In this document: in pieces, positions 42,670-52,441 of the stretch | Layout of the letters: the number at the start of each line of letters is the position of its first letter | How positions within the stretch are numbered: position 1 is the first letter of the stretch | Assembly: GCA_963839725.1 (NCBI GenBank) | Contig: CAWIWT010000007.1 | Span: forward strand, 186,001-250,000 | DNA length: 64,000 bases | Direction: 5' to 3' | From: Kumtagia sp963839725 | GTDB taxonomy: Bacteria; Pseudomonadota; Alphaproteobacteria; Rhizobiales; Rhizobiaceae | Translations under genes and position numbers: made by a program | The notes under the pieces: model-generated | Seen by the model: the letters and a program-made list of their open reading frames with translations, nothing else | What the model was told of the DNA's origin: nothing | Databases searched by the model: none

Positions 42670-44231
42670 ATGGCGAAAGCAGCGACCCCCAAGGCACCGG
42701 CCGCGGCGAAAGCTCCGGCAAGGCGGCTCCGGCCAAGGCTGCCGCGAGCAAAGCTCCGGCGAAGGCAGCACCCGCGGCAGCGGTAACGAAGGCTGCTCCG
42801 GCCAAGATCGCTGCTGGCGCGACCGGCAAGGTCCGCCAGGTCATCGGCGCCGTTGTCGACGTGCAGTTCGACGAACACCTTCCGGCAATTCTGAACGCGC
42901 TGGAGACGATTAACGTCGGTAACCGCCTGGTTCTCGAAGTCGCGCAGCACCTCGGTGAAAACACCGTACGCTGCATCGCCATGGACTCCACCGAGGGTCT
43001 GGTGCGAGGCCAGGCTGTCGGCGACACCGGCGGGCCGATCTCCGTGCCGGTGGGGCCCGAAATGCTCGGACGCATCATCAACGTCATCGGCGAGCCGGTG
43101 GACGAAGAGGGCCCGGTGAACGCGACGGAATTCCGTGCCATCCACCAGCCGGCCCCGGCTTTTGTCGATCAGTCGACGGAAGCGCAGATTCTCGTCACCG
43201 GCATCAAGGTTCTCGACCTGCTCGCGCCATACGCCAAGGGCGGCAAGATCGGCCTGTTCGGCGGCGCCGGCGTGGGCAAGACCGTGATCATTCAGGAACT
43301 GATCAACAACATCGCGAAGGCCCACGGCGGCTACTCCGTGTTCGCCGGCGTCGGCGAGCGCACCCGCGAAGGCAATGACCTCTATCACGAGTTCATTGAA
43401 TCCGGCGTCAACAAGAAGGGTGGCGGCGAAGGCTCCAAGGCTGCCCTCGTGTACGGCCAGATGAATGAGCCGCCCGGAGCGCGCGCCCGCGTCGGCCTGA
43501 CCGGTCTGACCGTCGCTGAGTATTTCCGCGACCAGGGCCAGGACGTGCTGTTCTTCGTGGACAACATCTTCCGCTTCACCCAGGCAGGTTCCGAGGTGTC
43601 GGCTCTGCTCGGCCGCATTCCATCGGCCGTGGGCTATCAGCCGACGCTCGCGACCGACATGGGTACTTTGCAGGAGCGCATCACGACGACGACCACCGGT
43701 TCGATCACCTCGGTTCAGGCGATCTACGTGCCCGCCGACGACTTGACCGATCCGGCACCAGCGACCTCCTTCGCCCACCTTGACGCGACGACCGTGCTTA
43801 ACCGTGCCATCGCCGAAAAGGGCATTTATCCCGCGGTCGATCCGCTCGACTCTACCTCGCGCATGCTCGACCCGATGGTCGTCGGCGACGAGCACTATCA
43901 GGTTGCGCGCGAGGTGCAGCAGACGCTTCAGCGCTACAAGTCGCTGCAGGACATCATCGCGATCCTGGGCATGGACGAGCTTTCCGAAGAGGACAAGCTC
44001 ACCGTCGCTCGCGCCCGCAAGATCGAACGCTTCCTGTCGCAGCCGTTCTTCGTAGCCGAAGTGTTCACCGGTTCGCCGGGCAAGCTCGTCGACCTCGCCG
44101 ACACCATCAAGGGGTTCAAGGGCCTGGTTGCCGGCGAATACGATCACCTGCCGGAAGCTGCGTTCTACATGGTAGGCTCCATCGAGGAAGCGGTCGAGAA
44201 GGCACAGCGCCTCGCGGCTGAAGCGGCGTAA
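42670..44231 (+). CDS. atpD: F1Fo ATP synthase subunit beta, with a -1 frameshift in its N-terminal extension
   Basis: The catalytic core is intact: GGAGVGKTVIIQELI (Walker A), GERTREGNDLYHE, LFFVDNIFRFTQAGSE and the DELSEED-like DELSEEDKL. The start at ATG 42670 (AAGGG eight bases upstream) opens an Ala/Lys/Pro-rich extension, MAKAATPKAPAAAKAP, typical of some rhizobial AtpD proteins. That frame hits a stop at 42781, whereas the core frame continues the same Ala-Lys-Pro pattern (KAAPAKAAASKAP) upstream to about 42720. One missing base near 42717-42721 reconciles them; the span of 1562 bases is 3x521-1, predicting 520 residues. A sequencing deletion is the likely cause. Beta carries the catalytic nucleotide sites. 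Confidence 0.93.
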
Positions 44232-44236
44232 GGCGA

Positions 44237-44325
44237 GGCAATAGGCAATAGGGAGTAGGCAGTAGGAAATGCGATGGTCGGCGTAGCGCGTCTTTGCTAC
44301 TGCCTACTGCCGATTGCCAACTGCC
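44237..44325. repeat. Inverted repeat built from tandem GGCAATA/GGCAGTA words, in the atpD-atpC gap
   Basis: Left arm 44237-44265 (words GGCAATA, GGCAATA, GGGAGTA, GGCAGTA) and right arm 44297-44325 are complementary at about 25 of 29 positions, with a 31-base loop. It fills nearly the whole gap, and atpC starts 9 bases later. A like-styled hairpin lies at 52389-52441. Confidence 0.7.
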
Positions 44326-44334
44326 TAATTAAAG

Positions 44335-44742
44335 ATGGCTGAAGCTTTCCAATTCGAACTGGTTTCTCCGGAGCGCCTACTGGTTTCGGAAAAGGTCGAG
44401 TCCGTCGTCATTCCTGGCGCGGAAGGCGAGATGACCGTAATGGCCTACCACGCGCCGGTCATGACCACGATCAAGCCGGGCGTAGTAACCGTGAACCCGG
44501 TTTCCGGACCGGTCGAGCGCTACGTCGTGTTCGGCGGTTTCGCCGATATCCTGCCGACCGGCTGTACGCTGCTTGCCGAGTCCGCCGTTGCAGTCCAAGA
44601 CATCGACAAGGCTGAAATCGCACGCCGCATCCAGGAGGCCCGCGAGGACCTAAACGACGCCAAGGACAATCAAGCCCGCTCCAAGGCGGAGGAGTTCCTG
44701 CACCAACTGACCACTCTGGAAGGTGCGATCCTTCCTGCCTGA
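44335..44742 (+). CDS. atpC: F1Fo ATP synthase subunit epsilon
   Basis: 135 residues, standard length. FELVSPERLLVSEKVESVVIPGAEGEMTVM and the beta-sandwich that follows (GVVTVNPVSGPVERYVVFGGFADI) are typical; the C-terminal helix pair IARRIQEAREDLNDAKDN may inhibit ATP hydrolysis. Last gene of the F1 operon. Its ribosome-binding region (AATTAAAG) is weak, because a repeat occupies the upstream gap. No clear terminator was found after it. Confidence 0.96.
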   Translation: MAEAFQFELVSPERLLVSEKVESVVIPGAEGEMTVMAYHAPVMTTIKPGVVTVNPVSGPVERYVVFGGFADILPTGCTLLAESAVAVQDIDKAEIARRIQEAREDLNDAKDNQARSKAEEFLHQLTTLEGAILPA

Positions 44743-44874
44743 TTGCGGCTGGAGCTTCGCTTCACAGCGTAGCCCGAGTACCCGAGCGACGTTCTCGAAG
44801 TTCCACGGCGCCGAATGGAATCCTCGTCAGACCTTGGGCGAGTAGCGCAGTGCGGATCTGTGTTGCATCGCCCG

Positions 44875-46590
44875 CTATGCTTCCACCGTCTCGCCAAGCA
44901 GTTCCCGCAACTCACCATTCTTCTGAAATCGCGCGGCTTCTACCGGCTCCTGCTTGCCGGCCAGCATGACGGTCGAAAACGCCGGTAAGTAGTTGTTATC
45001 GGCGACGAGCTGAACGGCCTCTTTGGATGCGACGACGGTTGCTTCAAGGCGCTTGGTCTGGGCCTCCAGGCGGGCAGCGACATTGCCGGTGTCGCCCAGG
45101 AACGGAGCGCCATCGATACCACCGCGCCAGTTGATACCAACCACCGCAACGCCGACATGCAGGCCGATGCCGATGCGCAGCGGTTCGGAGATTTCCTGAC
45201 CGAGCTCTTCGCTCAGGGCGTCGATGCCGGTCCAGATCTGCAAAGCAGCCCGGAAGGCGTCACGCGCGGCACTCCCGGCCGAACCGTCGAGACCGAAGAC
45301 GCTCATGATGCCGTCGCCTGCTACATTGGTCACCTGGCCGCCGCAGGCGCTGACCTCCTCCGATACGCGTTTGATGTAGCGCTCGACGATGAAGAAGGTG
45401 TCGTAGGGCAGCCGATCGTCGGCAAGCTGCGTCGATTGGCGAAGATCGACGAACAGCGCCGCCACTTCGGTTTCGCGGCGTCCGCCCGTCGGCGCTCCCA
45501 GGGTTACGTCCTGGGGCCGTGCGGCCGTTGCGGAGTGGACCAGCGGTACGACCGCGAGATCGGTTTCGGGCCGTATCTGGCAAGCGAGGCGTACCGATGG
45601 CGGCGCGCCGATCCGCGACAGCAGCTTCTGTTCGTCGTGTCCGGGTGGCGGCAGCGACTCGCCGCCGGCGATCACATCGACGCGACAGGTCGAGCACCGG
45701 CCTCGGCCACCACAGACCGAGGCGTGCGGAATGCCGGCCCAGCGGCTTGCCTCCAGCACGCTGAAGCCGGTCGGTACGGTGACGACGCGCCCGCCCGGAT
45801 AGGTCAACCGCACGGCGCGGAAACGTGCGGCGTGCCAATCCCGCGCCCAGCGTAGCGCGAAAATCGCCGCGACCAGGGCGATATAGCCGAGCGTCAAATT
45901 ATCAACAAAACGGCCGACGGCGGCGACCTTCCGCGCCTGTTCGGTGCCGGGGACATCAACGACATGCGTCGGCAGCAGCGCGGGATTGGCGAAGGCGAAA
46001 TCGCGCATGTCGAGGCCGGCATTGATGAAGCCGAGGATCGCCAGCACCGGCACGAGCGTTGCCAGGGCCGTCAGCGCCGGCACAGCGTCAGCATACCACG
46101 GCTTGCTCCGGAGCCACGCGCGAATGCCGATGCAGCCGTGAATCCAGACGAAGATCATCAACAGGAACTGGCGAGGCAGGCCGAAGATCGGATCTGCGAC
46201 CCAATACTGGTAGACAACGCGATCGAAGCCGATCTTCAAGCCGAAGACGCTCTCGCCATAGACGACAGCAACGGAATGCGCGATCAGCAGCGCCGGGATA
46301 GACAGGCCGAGCGTCAGCTGGAGGGCTTCGAGTATCGGTATGCGCAAGTGACGCCGCCGATAGAGAGCGTAGAGCCCGAGACCGGCATGGGTGAGCAAGG
46401 CCCCATAGAGAAGCGTGCGGCCTGGCATGCTTTGCCAGGGGCGGAGCAACAGAAATGCCCCCTCCTGCATCGCTTCCAGCGAACGAATGCCAAGCGCGTG
46501 GTTGAGGAAATGCATCGTCGCGTAGGCGAACAGGATCATTCCCGTCCAAAGGCGGAGCTTTCGGGAAAAGCCATGCGGGAGCGGGTTCAA
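44875..46590 (-). CDS. cyaC: Class III adenylate cyclase with heme-type membrane anchor and 2Fe-2S ferredoxin domain (CyaC-like)
   Basis: 571 residues from a TTG start (46590), with GAGG nine bases upstream. The N-terminal 250 residues have about six membrane helices with histidines at helix positions (MHFLNHALGI, LLTHAGLGL, LLIAHSVAV, IHGCIGIRAW), as in SDH-like diheme cytochrome b anchors. Next is a ferredoxin domain with CGGRGRCSTC (C-x5-C-x2-C) and a fourth Cys in LACQIRPE, for [2Fe-2S]. The C-terminal class III cyclase has metal aspartates in FVDLRQST and NVAGDGIMSVFG and the Asn/Arg pair in GDTGNVAARLEA. S. meliloti CyaC, described as a redox-regulated cyclase with a diheme-B anchor, is the closest concept. 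It would make cAMP in response to quinone or redox state. Ligand and substrate are inferred. Confidence 0.9.
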   Translation of the reverse strand: MNPLPHGFSRKLRLWTGMILFAYATMHFLNHALGIRSLEAMQEGAFLLLRPWQSMPGRTLLYGALLTHAGLGLYALYRRRHLRIPILEALQLTLGLSIPALLIAHSVAVVYGESVFGLKIGFDRVVYQYWVADPIFGLPRQFLLMIFVWIHGCIGIRAWLRSKPWYADAVPALTALATLVPVLAILGFINAGLDMRDFAFANPALLPTHVVDVPGTEQARKVAAVGRFVDNLTLGYIALVAAIFALRWARDWHAARFRAVRLTYPGGRVVTVPTGFSVLEASRWAGIPHASVCGGRGRCSTCRVDVIAGGESLPPPGHDEQKLLSRIGAPPSVRLACQIRPETDLAVVPLVHSATAARPQDVTLGAPTGGRRETEVAALFVDLRQSTQLADDRLPYDTFFIVERYIKRVSEEVSACGGQVTNVAGDGIMSVFGLDGSAGSAARDAFRAALQIWTGIDALSEELGQEISEPLRIGIGLHVGVAVVGINWRGGIDGAPFLGDTGNVAARLEAQTKRLEATVVASKEAVQLVADNNYLPAFSTVMLAGKQEPVEAARFQKNGELRELLGETVEA

Positions 46591-46977
46591 GCCGGTGTCC
46601 TCGTTGCATCGACTACAGCAATTTCGTGAAAGCCGAAATGGCGATGGCTGGAAGCAAGTTTCACGCTTGGACCCATCATCGAAAGAAAGTTTCCGGCCGG
46701 TTCAGCTACAATTTCAAGTGAAATAGCGGCTTCCTCGCGTCGTGCAATCGAAATCGCCGACGTGGGCGTTGCAATACGGGGTCATTCGGGGGCAGCTTAG
46801 TGTTGGACTGAAATTCGCTGGGATGGCCTGCAAACGGCGCTTTCTGCGCTTCCGGTGCACACGTACCCAAACGTACGATGCGCTCCGGTTCTCGAATGAC
46901 CATTTGGCAGCATCCAACAAATTTCATTCCAGCAAGTCGGCGGTGTAGCCGGATGTAACGGCAGGGAGGATGTCGTC
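46591..46977. other. 387-base divergent intergenic region between the cyclase gene and the bkd operon
   Basis: No coding frame with support. It likely holds promoters for the leftward cyclase gene and the rightward bkd operon. One dyad, CGTAC-CCAAA-CGTAC (46863-46877), could bind a regulator, but no matching factor is recognised. GGGAGG lies eight bases ahead of the bkdA1 start. Confidence 0.35.
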
Positions 46978-48210
46978 ATGGTGGATAGCGCGCCGCTCAG
47001 CCTGCATGTGCCGGAGCCGGAAGTCCGGCCGGGCGGTACGCCCGATTTCTCCAACGTGCCGATCCCGAAGGCTGGCTCGGTGCCGCGCCCGGCGATCGAC
47101 GTCGATCCACGCGAAATCCGTGACCTCGCCTATTCGATCATCCGCGTGCTTGATCGCGAGGGAGTGGCGGTCGGCCCCTGGGCGGGCACGCTGAGCGACG
47201 ATGAATTGCTCGAAGGCCTGCGCCACATGATGACGCTGCGGACTTTCGACGCGCGCATGCAGATGGCGCAGCGGCAGGGCAAGACCTCGTTCTACATGCA
47301 GCATATGGGCGAGGAAGCGGTGAGCTGCGCCTTCCGCAAGGCGCTCTTGCCAGGCGACATGAACTTTCCGACCTACCGGCAAGCCGGCCTGCTGATCGCC
47401 GGAGGCTACCCGATGGTCGAGATGATGAACCAGATCTACTCCAACGAGCGCGACCCGCTGAAGGGTAGGCAACTGCCGATCATGTATTCGGCGAAGGACT
47501 TCGGCTTCTTCTCGATCTCTGGAAATCTCGCCACGCAATTCATCCAGGCGGTCGGCTGGGCGATGGCCTCGGCGATCCGCAACGACGCGAAGATCGCGGC
47601 GGGATGGGTTGGCGACGGCTCGACGGCCGAAAGCGATTTCCATGCCGCGCTTGTCTTTGCCTCGACCTACCGTGCGCCCGTGGTGCTCAACATCGTCAAC
47701 AATCAATGGGCGATCTCGACATTCCAGGGCATTGCGCGCGGTGGCTCGGGCACTTTCGCGGCACGCGGACTGGGTTTCGGCATTCCGGCGTTGCGCGTCG
47801 ATGGCAACGACTATCTGGCGGTGCACGCCGTGGCGAAGTGGGCGGCGGAGCGGGCCCGGAAAAATCTCGGACCGACGCTGATCGAATATGTCACCTACCG
47901 CGTCGGGGCGCATTCGACCTCGGACGATCCTTCGGCTTACCGGCCGAAGGAGGAGTCGTCGGCCTGGCCGCTCGGCGATCCGGTGCTGCGGCTGAAGGCG
48001 CATCTGATCGTCAAGGGCGTCTGGTCGGAGGACCGTCACAAGCAGGCCGAAGCCGAAATTCTCGACACTGTGATCACGGCCCAGAAGGAGGCGGAACGCC
48101 ACGGCACCCTGCACACCGGCGGCAAGCCGTCAGTGCGAGACATGTTCGAAGGCGTTTATGCCGAGATGCCGCCGCATCTCAGGCGCCAGCGTCAGCAGGC
48201 GGGGGTGTAG
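46978..48210 (+). CDS. bkdA1: Branched-chain 2-oxoacid dehydrogenase E1 alpha subunit
   Basis: 410 residues. The thiamine-diphosphate motif begins GDGSTAESDFHAALVFASTY and ends IVNNQWAIS; the phosphorylation-loop region HSTSDDPSAYRP and SFYMQHMGEEA are typical of BkdA1/2-oxoisovalerate dehydrogenase alpha. With the beta subunit it decarboxylates the 2-oxoacids from Val, Leu and Ile and reductively acylates the lipoyl group of E2. First gene of a four-gene operon, followed by a 201-base gap holding a palindromic repeat. Confidence 0.94.
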   Translation: MVDSAPLSLHVPEPEVRPGGTPDFSNVPIPKAGSVPRPAIDVDPREIRDLAYSIIRVLDREGVAVGPWAGTLSDDELLEGLRHMMTLRTFDARMQMAQRQGKTSFYMQHMGEEAVSCAFRKALLPGDMNFPTYRQAGLLIAGGYPMVEMMNQIYSNERDPLKGRQLPIMYSAKDFGFFSISGNLATQFIQAVGWAMASAIRNDAKIAAGWVGDGSTAESDFHAALVFASTYRAPVVLNIVNNQWAISTFQGIARGGSGTFAARGLGFGIPALRVDGNDYLAVHAVAKWAAERARKNLGPTLIEYVTYRVGAHSTSDDPSAYRPKEESSAWPLGDPVLRLKAHLIVKGVWSEDRHKQAEAEILDTVITAQKEAERHGTLHTGGKPSVRDMFEGVYAEMPPHLRRQRQQAGV

Positions 48211-48218
48211 GATGATGA

Positions 48219-48402
48219 GCGCCAACGTCCTCTCCCCGCTTGAGGGGGAGATGGCCGCGAAGCGGCCAGAGGGGGGTGGTGCGGAAGGGCGCCAACCTTC
48301 ACAGCTACCGGTGAAGAAAGGGGCGTCGAGCCCTGCCGAGGTGACCCCACCCCCGGCCTACGGCCGGACCCTCCCCTCAAGGGGGACGCTGGCGCGTTTG
48401 GA
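48219..48402. repeat. Paired GC-rich palindromic repeat between bkdA1 and bkdA2
   Basis: Two arms in inverted orientation. Each has a CTTGAGGGG or CTCAAGGGG core, an arm-specific small palindrome (GGCC-gcgaagc-GGCC on the left, CCGGCC-GTA-GGCCGG on the right) and a GGGGTGG-type end. The spacer has no gene; a frame starting upstream translates part of it but is not real. Confidence 0.7.
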
Positions 48403-48411
48403 GGTTTTCTA

Positions 48412-49425
48412 ATGCCCCGCAGAACCATGATCGAGGCGATACGCGACGCGATGGATGTGTCGATGGGCCGGGACGACGACGTTGTCGTGTTCGGTGAGGA
48501 TGTCGGCTATTTTGGCGGCGTCTTCCGCTGTACGGCGGGCCTGCAGCAAAAGTACGGGCGCACACGGTGTTTCGATGCGCCGATCAGCGAACTCGGCATC
48601 GTCGGTGCGGCGATCGGCATGGCCGCTTATGGGCTGAAGCCATGCGTGGAGGTGCAGTTCGCCGATTATGTCTACCCGGCATACGACCAGATCGTTTCCG
48701 AGGCGGCGCGGCTGCGCTATCGTTCGAATGGTGAGTTCACCTGCCCGATCGTCATCCGCATGCCGACGGGCGGAGGCATTTTTGGCGGGCAGACGCATAG
48801 TCAGAGCCCGGAAGCGCTGTTCACTCATGTGTCGGGACTGAAGGTGGCCGTGCCGTCCAATCCGGCCGATGCCAAGGGGCTGCTTATAGCCGCAATCGAA
48901 GATCCGGATCCGGTGATCTTCCTTGAGCCGAAGCGGCTCTACAACGGCCCCTTCGACGGTCATCACGAGCGTCCGGTGACGCCCTGGTCGAAACATTCAT
49001 TGGGCGAGGTGGCTGACGACCACTACTCCGTGCCCCTTGGCAAGGCGGTTACGCGGCGCGAAGGCAAGGCGATGACCGTGCTTGCCTATGGCACAATGGT
49101 CTATGTGGCCCAGGCGGCGGCGGAAGAGACCGGCATCGATGCAGAGATCATCGATCTGCGCACGCTGCTACCGCTCGATCTCGATGCGATCGTGACCTCG
49201 GTGAAGAAGACCGGCCGCTGCGTCGTCGTGCATGAAGCGACATTGACCTCCGGCTTCGGCGCAGAGCTTGCCGCACTTGTGCAGCGGCACTGCTTCTACA
49301 ATCTCGAGGCGCCGGTGGTGCGCGTCACCGGTTGGGATACGCCATATCCGCATGCGCAGGAGTGGGATTACTTTCCCGGTCCGGCGCGCGTCGGCCGGGC
49401 GTTTGTCGAGACGATGGAGGCGTGA
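48412..49425 (+). CDS. bkdA2: Branched-chain 2-oxoacid dehydrogenase E1 beta subunit
   Basis: 337 residues from ATG at 48412, with GGAGG eight bases upstream. MIEAIRDAMDVSMGRDDDVVVFGEDVG, FDAPISELGIVGAAIGMA, PCVEVQFADYVYPAYDQ and MPTGGGIFGGQTHSQSPE match E1 beta of the branched-chain complex; it completes the thiamine site. The E2 gene follows after 2 bases, so translation is probably coupled. Confidence 0.95.
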   Translation: MPRRTMIEAIRDAMDVSMGRDDDVVVFGEDVGYFGGVFRCTAGLQQKYGRTRCFDAPISELGIVGAAIGMAAYGLKPCVEVQFADYVYPAYDQIVSEAARLRYRSNGEFTCPIVIRMPTGGGIFGGQTHSQSPEALFTHVSGLKVAVPSNPADAKGLLIAAIEDPDPVIFLEPKRLYNGPFDGHHERPVTPWSKHSLGEVADDHYSVPLGKAVTRREGKAMTVLAYGTMVYVAQAAAEETGIDAEIIDLRTLLPLDLDAIVTSVKKTGRCVVVHEATLTSGFGAELAALVQRHCFYNLEAPVVRVTGWDTPYPHAQEWDYFPGPARVGRAFVETMEA

Positions 49426-49427
49426 AC

Positions 49428-50825
49428 ATGGGCGAGCATGTGATCAAGCTGCCGGATGTTGGCGAGGGCGTTGCCGAGGCCGAGCTTGTCGAATGGCACG
49501 TCAAGGTCGGCGATCTGGTGCGCGAGGACGCGCTGCTTGCCGCCGTGATGACCGACAAGGCGACGGTCGAGATTCCGTCGCCGGTCGATGGTGAGGTTCT
49601 TTGGCTCGGCGCCGAGATCGGCGACACGGTGGCGGTGGGTTCGCCCATCGTGCGATTGAAGGTGGCAGGGGAGGGGAATACAGCGGAGGTCGCTACGTCG
49701 GCGGTGACCGACGAAACCTCAAAAGACGCAAGAAAGAGTACCCCCACCCCTAACCCCTCCCCTCAAGGGGGAGGGGGATCCCCGCGGCCTGCTGCTTCGC
49801 CTGCTCAGACCAAAGCGGACGCCCCCTTGGCGCGGGAAGCGGTAGCGGAAAAGCCCCCCTCCCCCTTGAGGGGAGGGGTTAGGGGTGGCGGTAATGCGCC
49901 CACTACGACTGGAGATGGGATTGGCGCTGCAGCAGGCGCACCACGCGCCGAGGGAGAAAAACCGCTGGCATCGCCGGCCGTCCGCCTGCGTGCCCGGGAA
50001 GCGGGCATTGATCTGCGTCAGGTGGCCGGCAGTGGCCCGGCGGGGCGCATAACACATGAGGACCTTGAGGCGTTTGTCGCGCGTGGGCCTCAGGCTGGCC
50101 GTCCGGCAGGCCCTGCGCCAGACGCTTCGGTACAGGAGATCAAGGTGGTCGGACTTCGGCGCAAGATCGCCGAGAAGATGTCGCTGGCAAAATCGCGCAT
50201 CCCGCACATCACCTATGTCGAGGAGATCGACGTCACCGCGCTGGAAGACCTTCGTGCCGCGCTCAACAAGGAGAAGCGCACGGATCGCCCGAAATTGACG
50301 GTGTTGCCCTTCCTGATGCGCGCCATGGTCAGGGCCATCAAGGAACAGCCCGGCGTCAACGCGTTGTTCGACGACGAAGCGGGCGTCATTCATCGTTATG
50401 GCGCAGTGCATATCGGCATTGCCGCGCAGACGCCGGGCGGGCTGATGGTGCCTGTGGTGCGCCACGCCGAGGCGCGCGACCTGTTCGATTGCGCCGCCGA
50501 GGTCAACCGGTTGGCCGAAGCCGCCAAGAAGGGTACGGCGACACGCGAGGAGCTCTCCGGCTCGACCATTACCATCACGTCGCTGGGCGCAATGGGCGGC
50601 GTGGCGACGACACCAGTCATCAATCATCCGGAAGTGGCCATCGTCGGCGTCAACAAGATCATGGTGCGGCCAATGTGGGACGGCGCGCAGTTCATCCCGC
50701 GAAAGATGATGAACCTGTCATCGTCCTTCGATCATCGCGTGGTCGATGGCTGGGATGCGGCCGTATTTGTCCAGCGAATCAAGACGCTGCTGGAAACACC
50801 GGCGCTGATTTTCGTGGAGAGTTGA
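49428..50825 (+). CDS. bkdB: Branched-chain 2-oxoacid dehydrogenase E2 (dihydrolipoyl acyltransferase) with a translated repeat in its linker
   Basis: 465 residues from ATG at 49428. The lipoyl domain ends in MTDKATVEIPSPVDG, with the lipoylated lysine at residue 44. Next comes a long linker, then the E1/E3-binding domain (SPAVRLRAREAGIDLRQV through RITHEDL, about 182-215), and the catalytic core with SFDHRVVDGWDAAVF (catalytic His) and Thr-Ser loop ITITSLGAMGGV. It transfers the branched acyl group from lipoate to CoA. Residues about 106-154 of the linker are encoded by an inverted-repeat element (separate entry), reading STPTPNPSPQGGG at one end and PPSPLRGGVRGGG at the other, unlike ordinary Ala-Pro linkers. 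Confidence 0.94.
   Translation: MGEHVIKLPDVGEGVAEAELVEWHVKVGDLVREDALLAAVMTDKATVEIPSPVDGEVLWLGAEIGDTVAVGSPIVRLKVAGEGNTAEVATSAVTDETSKDARKSTPTPNPSPQGGGGSPRPAASPAQTKADAPLAREAVAEKPPSPLRGGVRGGGNAPTTTGDGIGAAAGAPRAEGEKPLASPAVRLRAREAGIDLRQVAGSGPAGRITHEDLEAFVARGPQAGRPAGPAPDASVQEIKVVGLRRKIAEKMSLAKSRIPHITYVEEIDVTALEDLRAALNKEKRTDRPKLTVLPFLMRAMVRAIKEQPGVNALFDDEAGVIHRYGAVHIGIAAQTPGGLMVPVVRHAEARDLFDCAAEVNRLAEAAKKGTATREELSGSTITITSLGAMGGVATTPVINHPEVAIVGVNKIMVRPMWDGAQFIPRKMMNLSSSFDHRVVDGWDAAVFVQRIKTLLETPALIFVES
49744..49888. repeat. Perfect 34-bp inverted repeat inserted in frame in bkdB
   Basis: Arms at 49744-49777 and 49855-49888 are exactly complementary over 34 bases (cores CCCCTAACCCCTCCCC and GGGGAGGGGTTAGGGG). 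Each arm is itself part-palindromic, and a 77-base loop of ordinary coding-type sequence lies between. The total keeps the reading frame. The arms share the CTCAAGGGG-type core of the repeat between bkdA1 and bkdA2. Confidence 0.85.
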
Positions 50826-50844
50826 GATGTTGCAGTTTCGCGCC

Positions 50845-50963
50845 GGGGAGGGTCGCCCGCGCAGCGGGCGGGGTGGGGGTTCTTCAATCTTCTACGCCAC
50901 CGCGTATTGTGCTTACTTCTCCTTGACCCCCACCCCGGACGGCTTCGCCGTCCGACCCTCCCC
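50845..50963. repeat. Paired palindromic repeat between bkdB and lpd
   Basis: The left arm is GGGGAGGGTCG, then CCCGC-gca-GCGGG, then CGGGGTGGGGGT (50845-50880). The right arm, inverted at 50926-50963, carries the same outer words around a different inner palindrome (GACGGC-ttc-GCCGTC). Together with the E2-internal and bkdA1-bkdA2 copies it makes three related elements in one operon. Confidence 0.75.
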
Positions 50964-50995
50964 GCAAGTGCGAGGGTAAGCGCGGAGATGTCCCC

Positions 50996-52388
<1,393 letters not shown>

Positions 52389-52390
<2 letters not shown>

Positions 52391-52441
52391 GTGAATGGTG
52401 AATAGTGAATTAGCGCGGTCTTCTCTACTCACCAATCACTC
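52389..52441. repeat. Short inverted repeat of GTGAATG/GTGAATA words overlapping two stop codons
   Basis: Arms 52389-52404 and 52426-52441 match at 14 of 16 positions after inversion (GAGTGAATGGTGAATA against GAGTGATTGGTGAGTA), with a 21-base loop. The left arm begins in the TGA of lpdA, and the right arm ends at the stop of the opposing transporter gene. Its tandem-word style resembles the hairpin before atpC. Confidence 0.6.

Noticed and set aside
44670..44918. 82-codon minus-strand frame at the atpC end
   Set aside because: Overlaps atpC and the cyclase end, and shows no known family.
48158..48412. 84-codon plus-strand frame across the bkdA1-bkdA2 repeat
   Set aside because: Starts inside bkdA1 in another frame and translates the repeat; not a gene.
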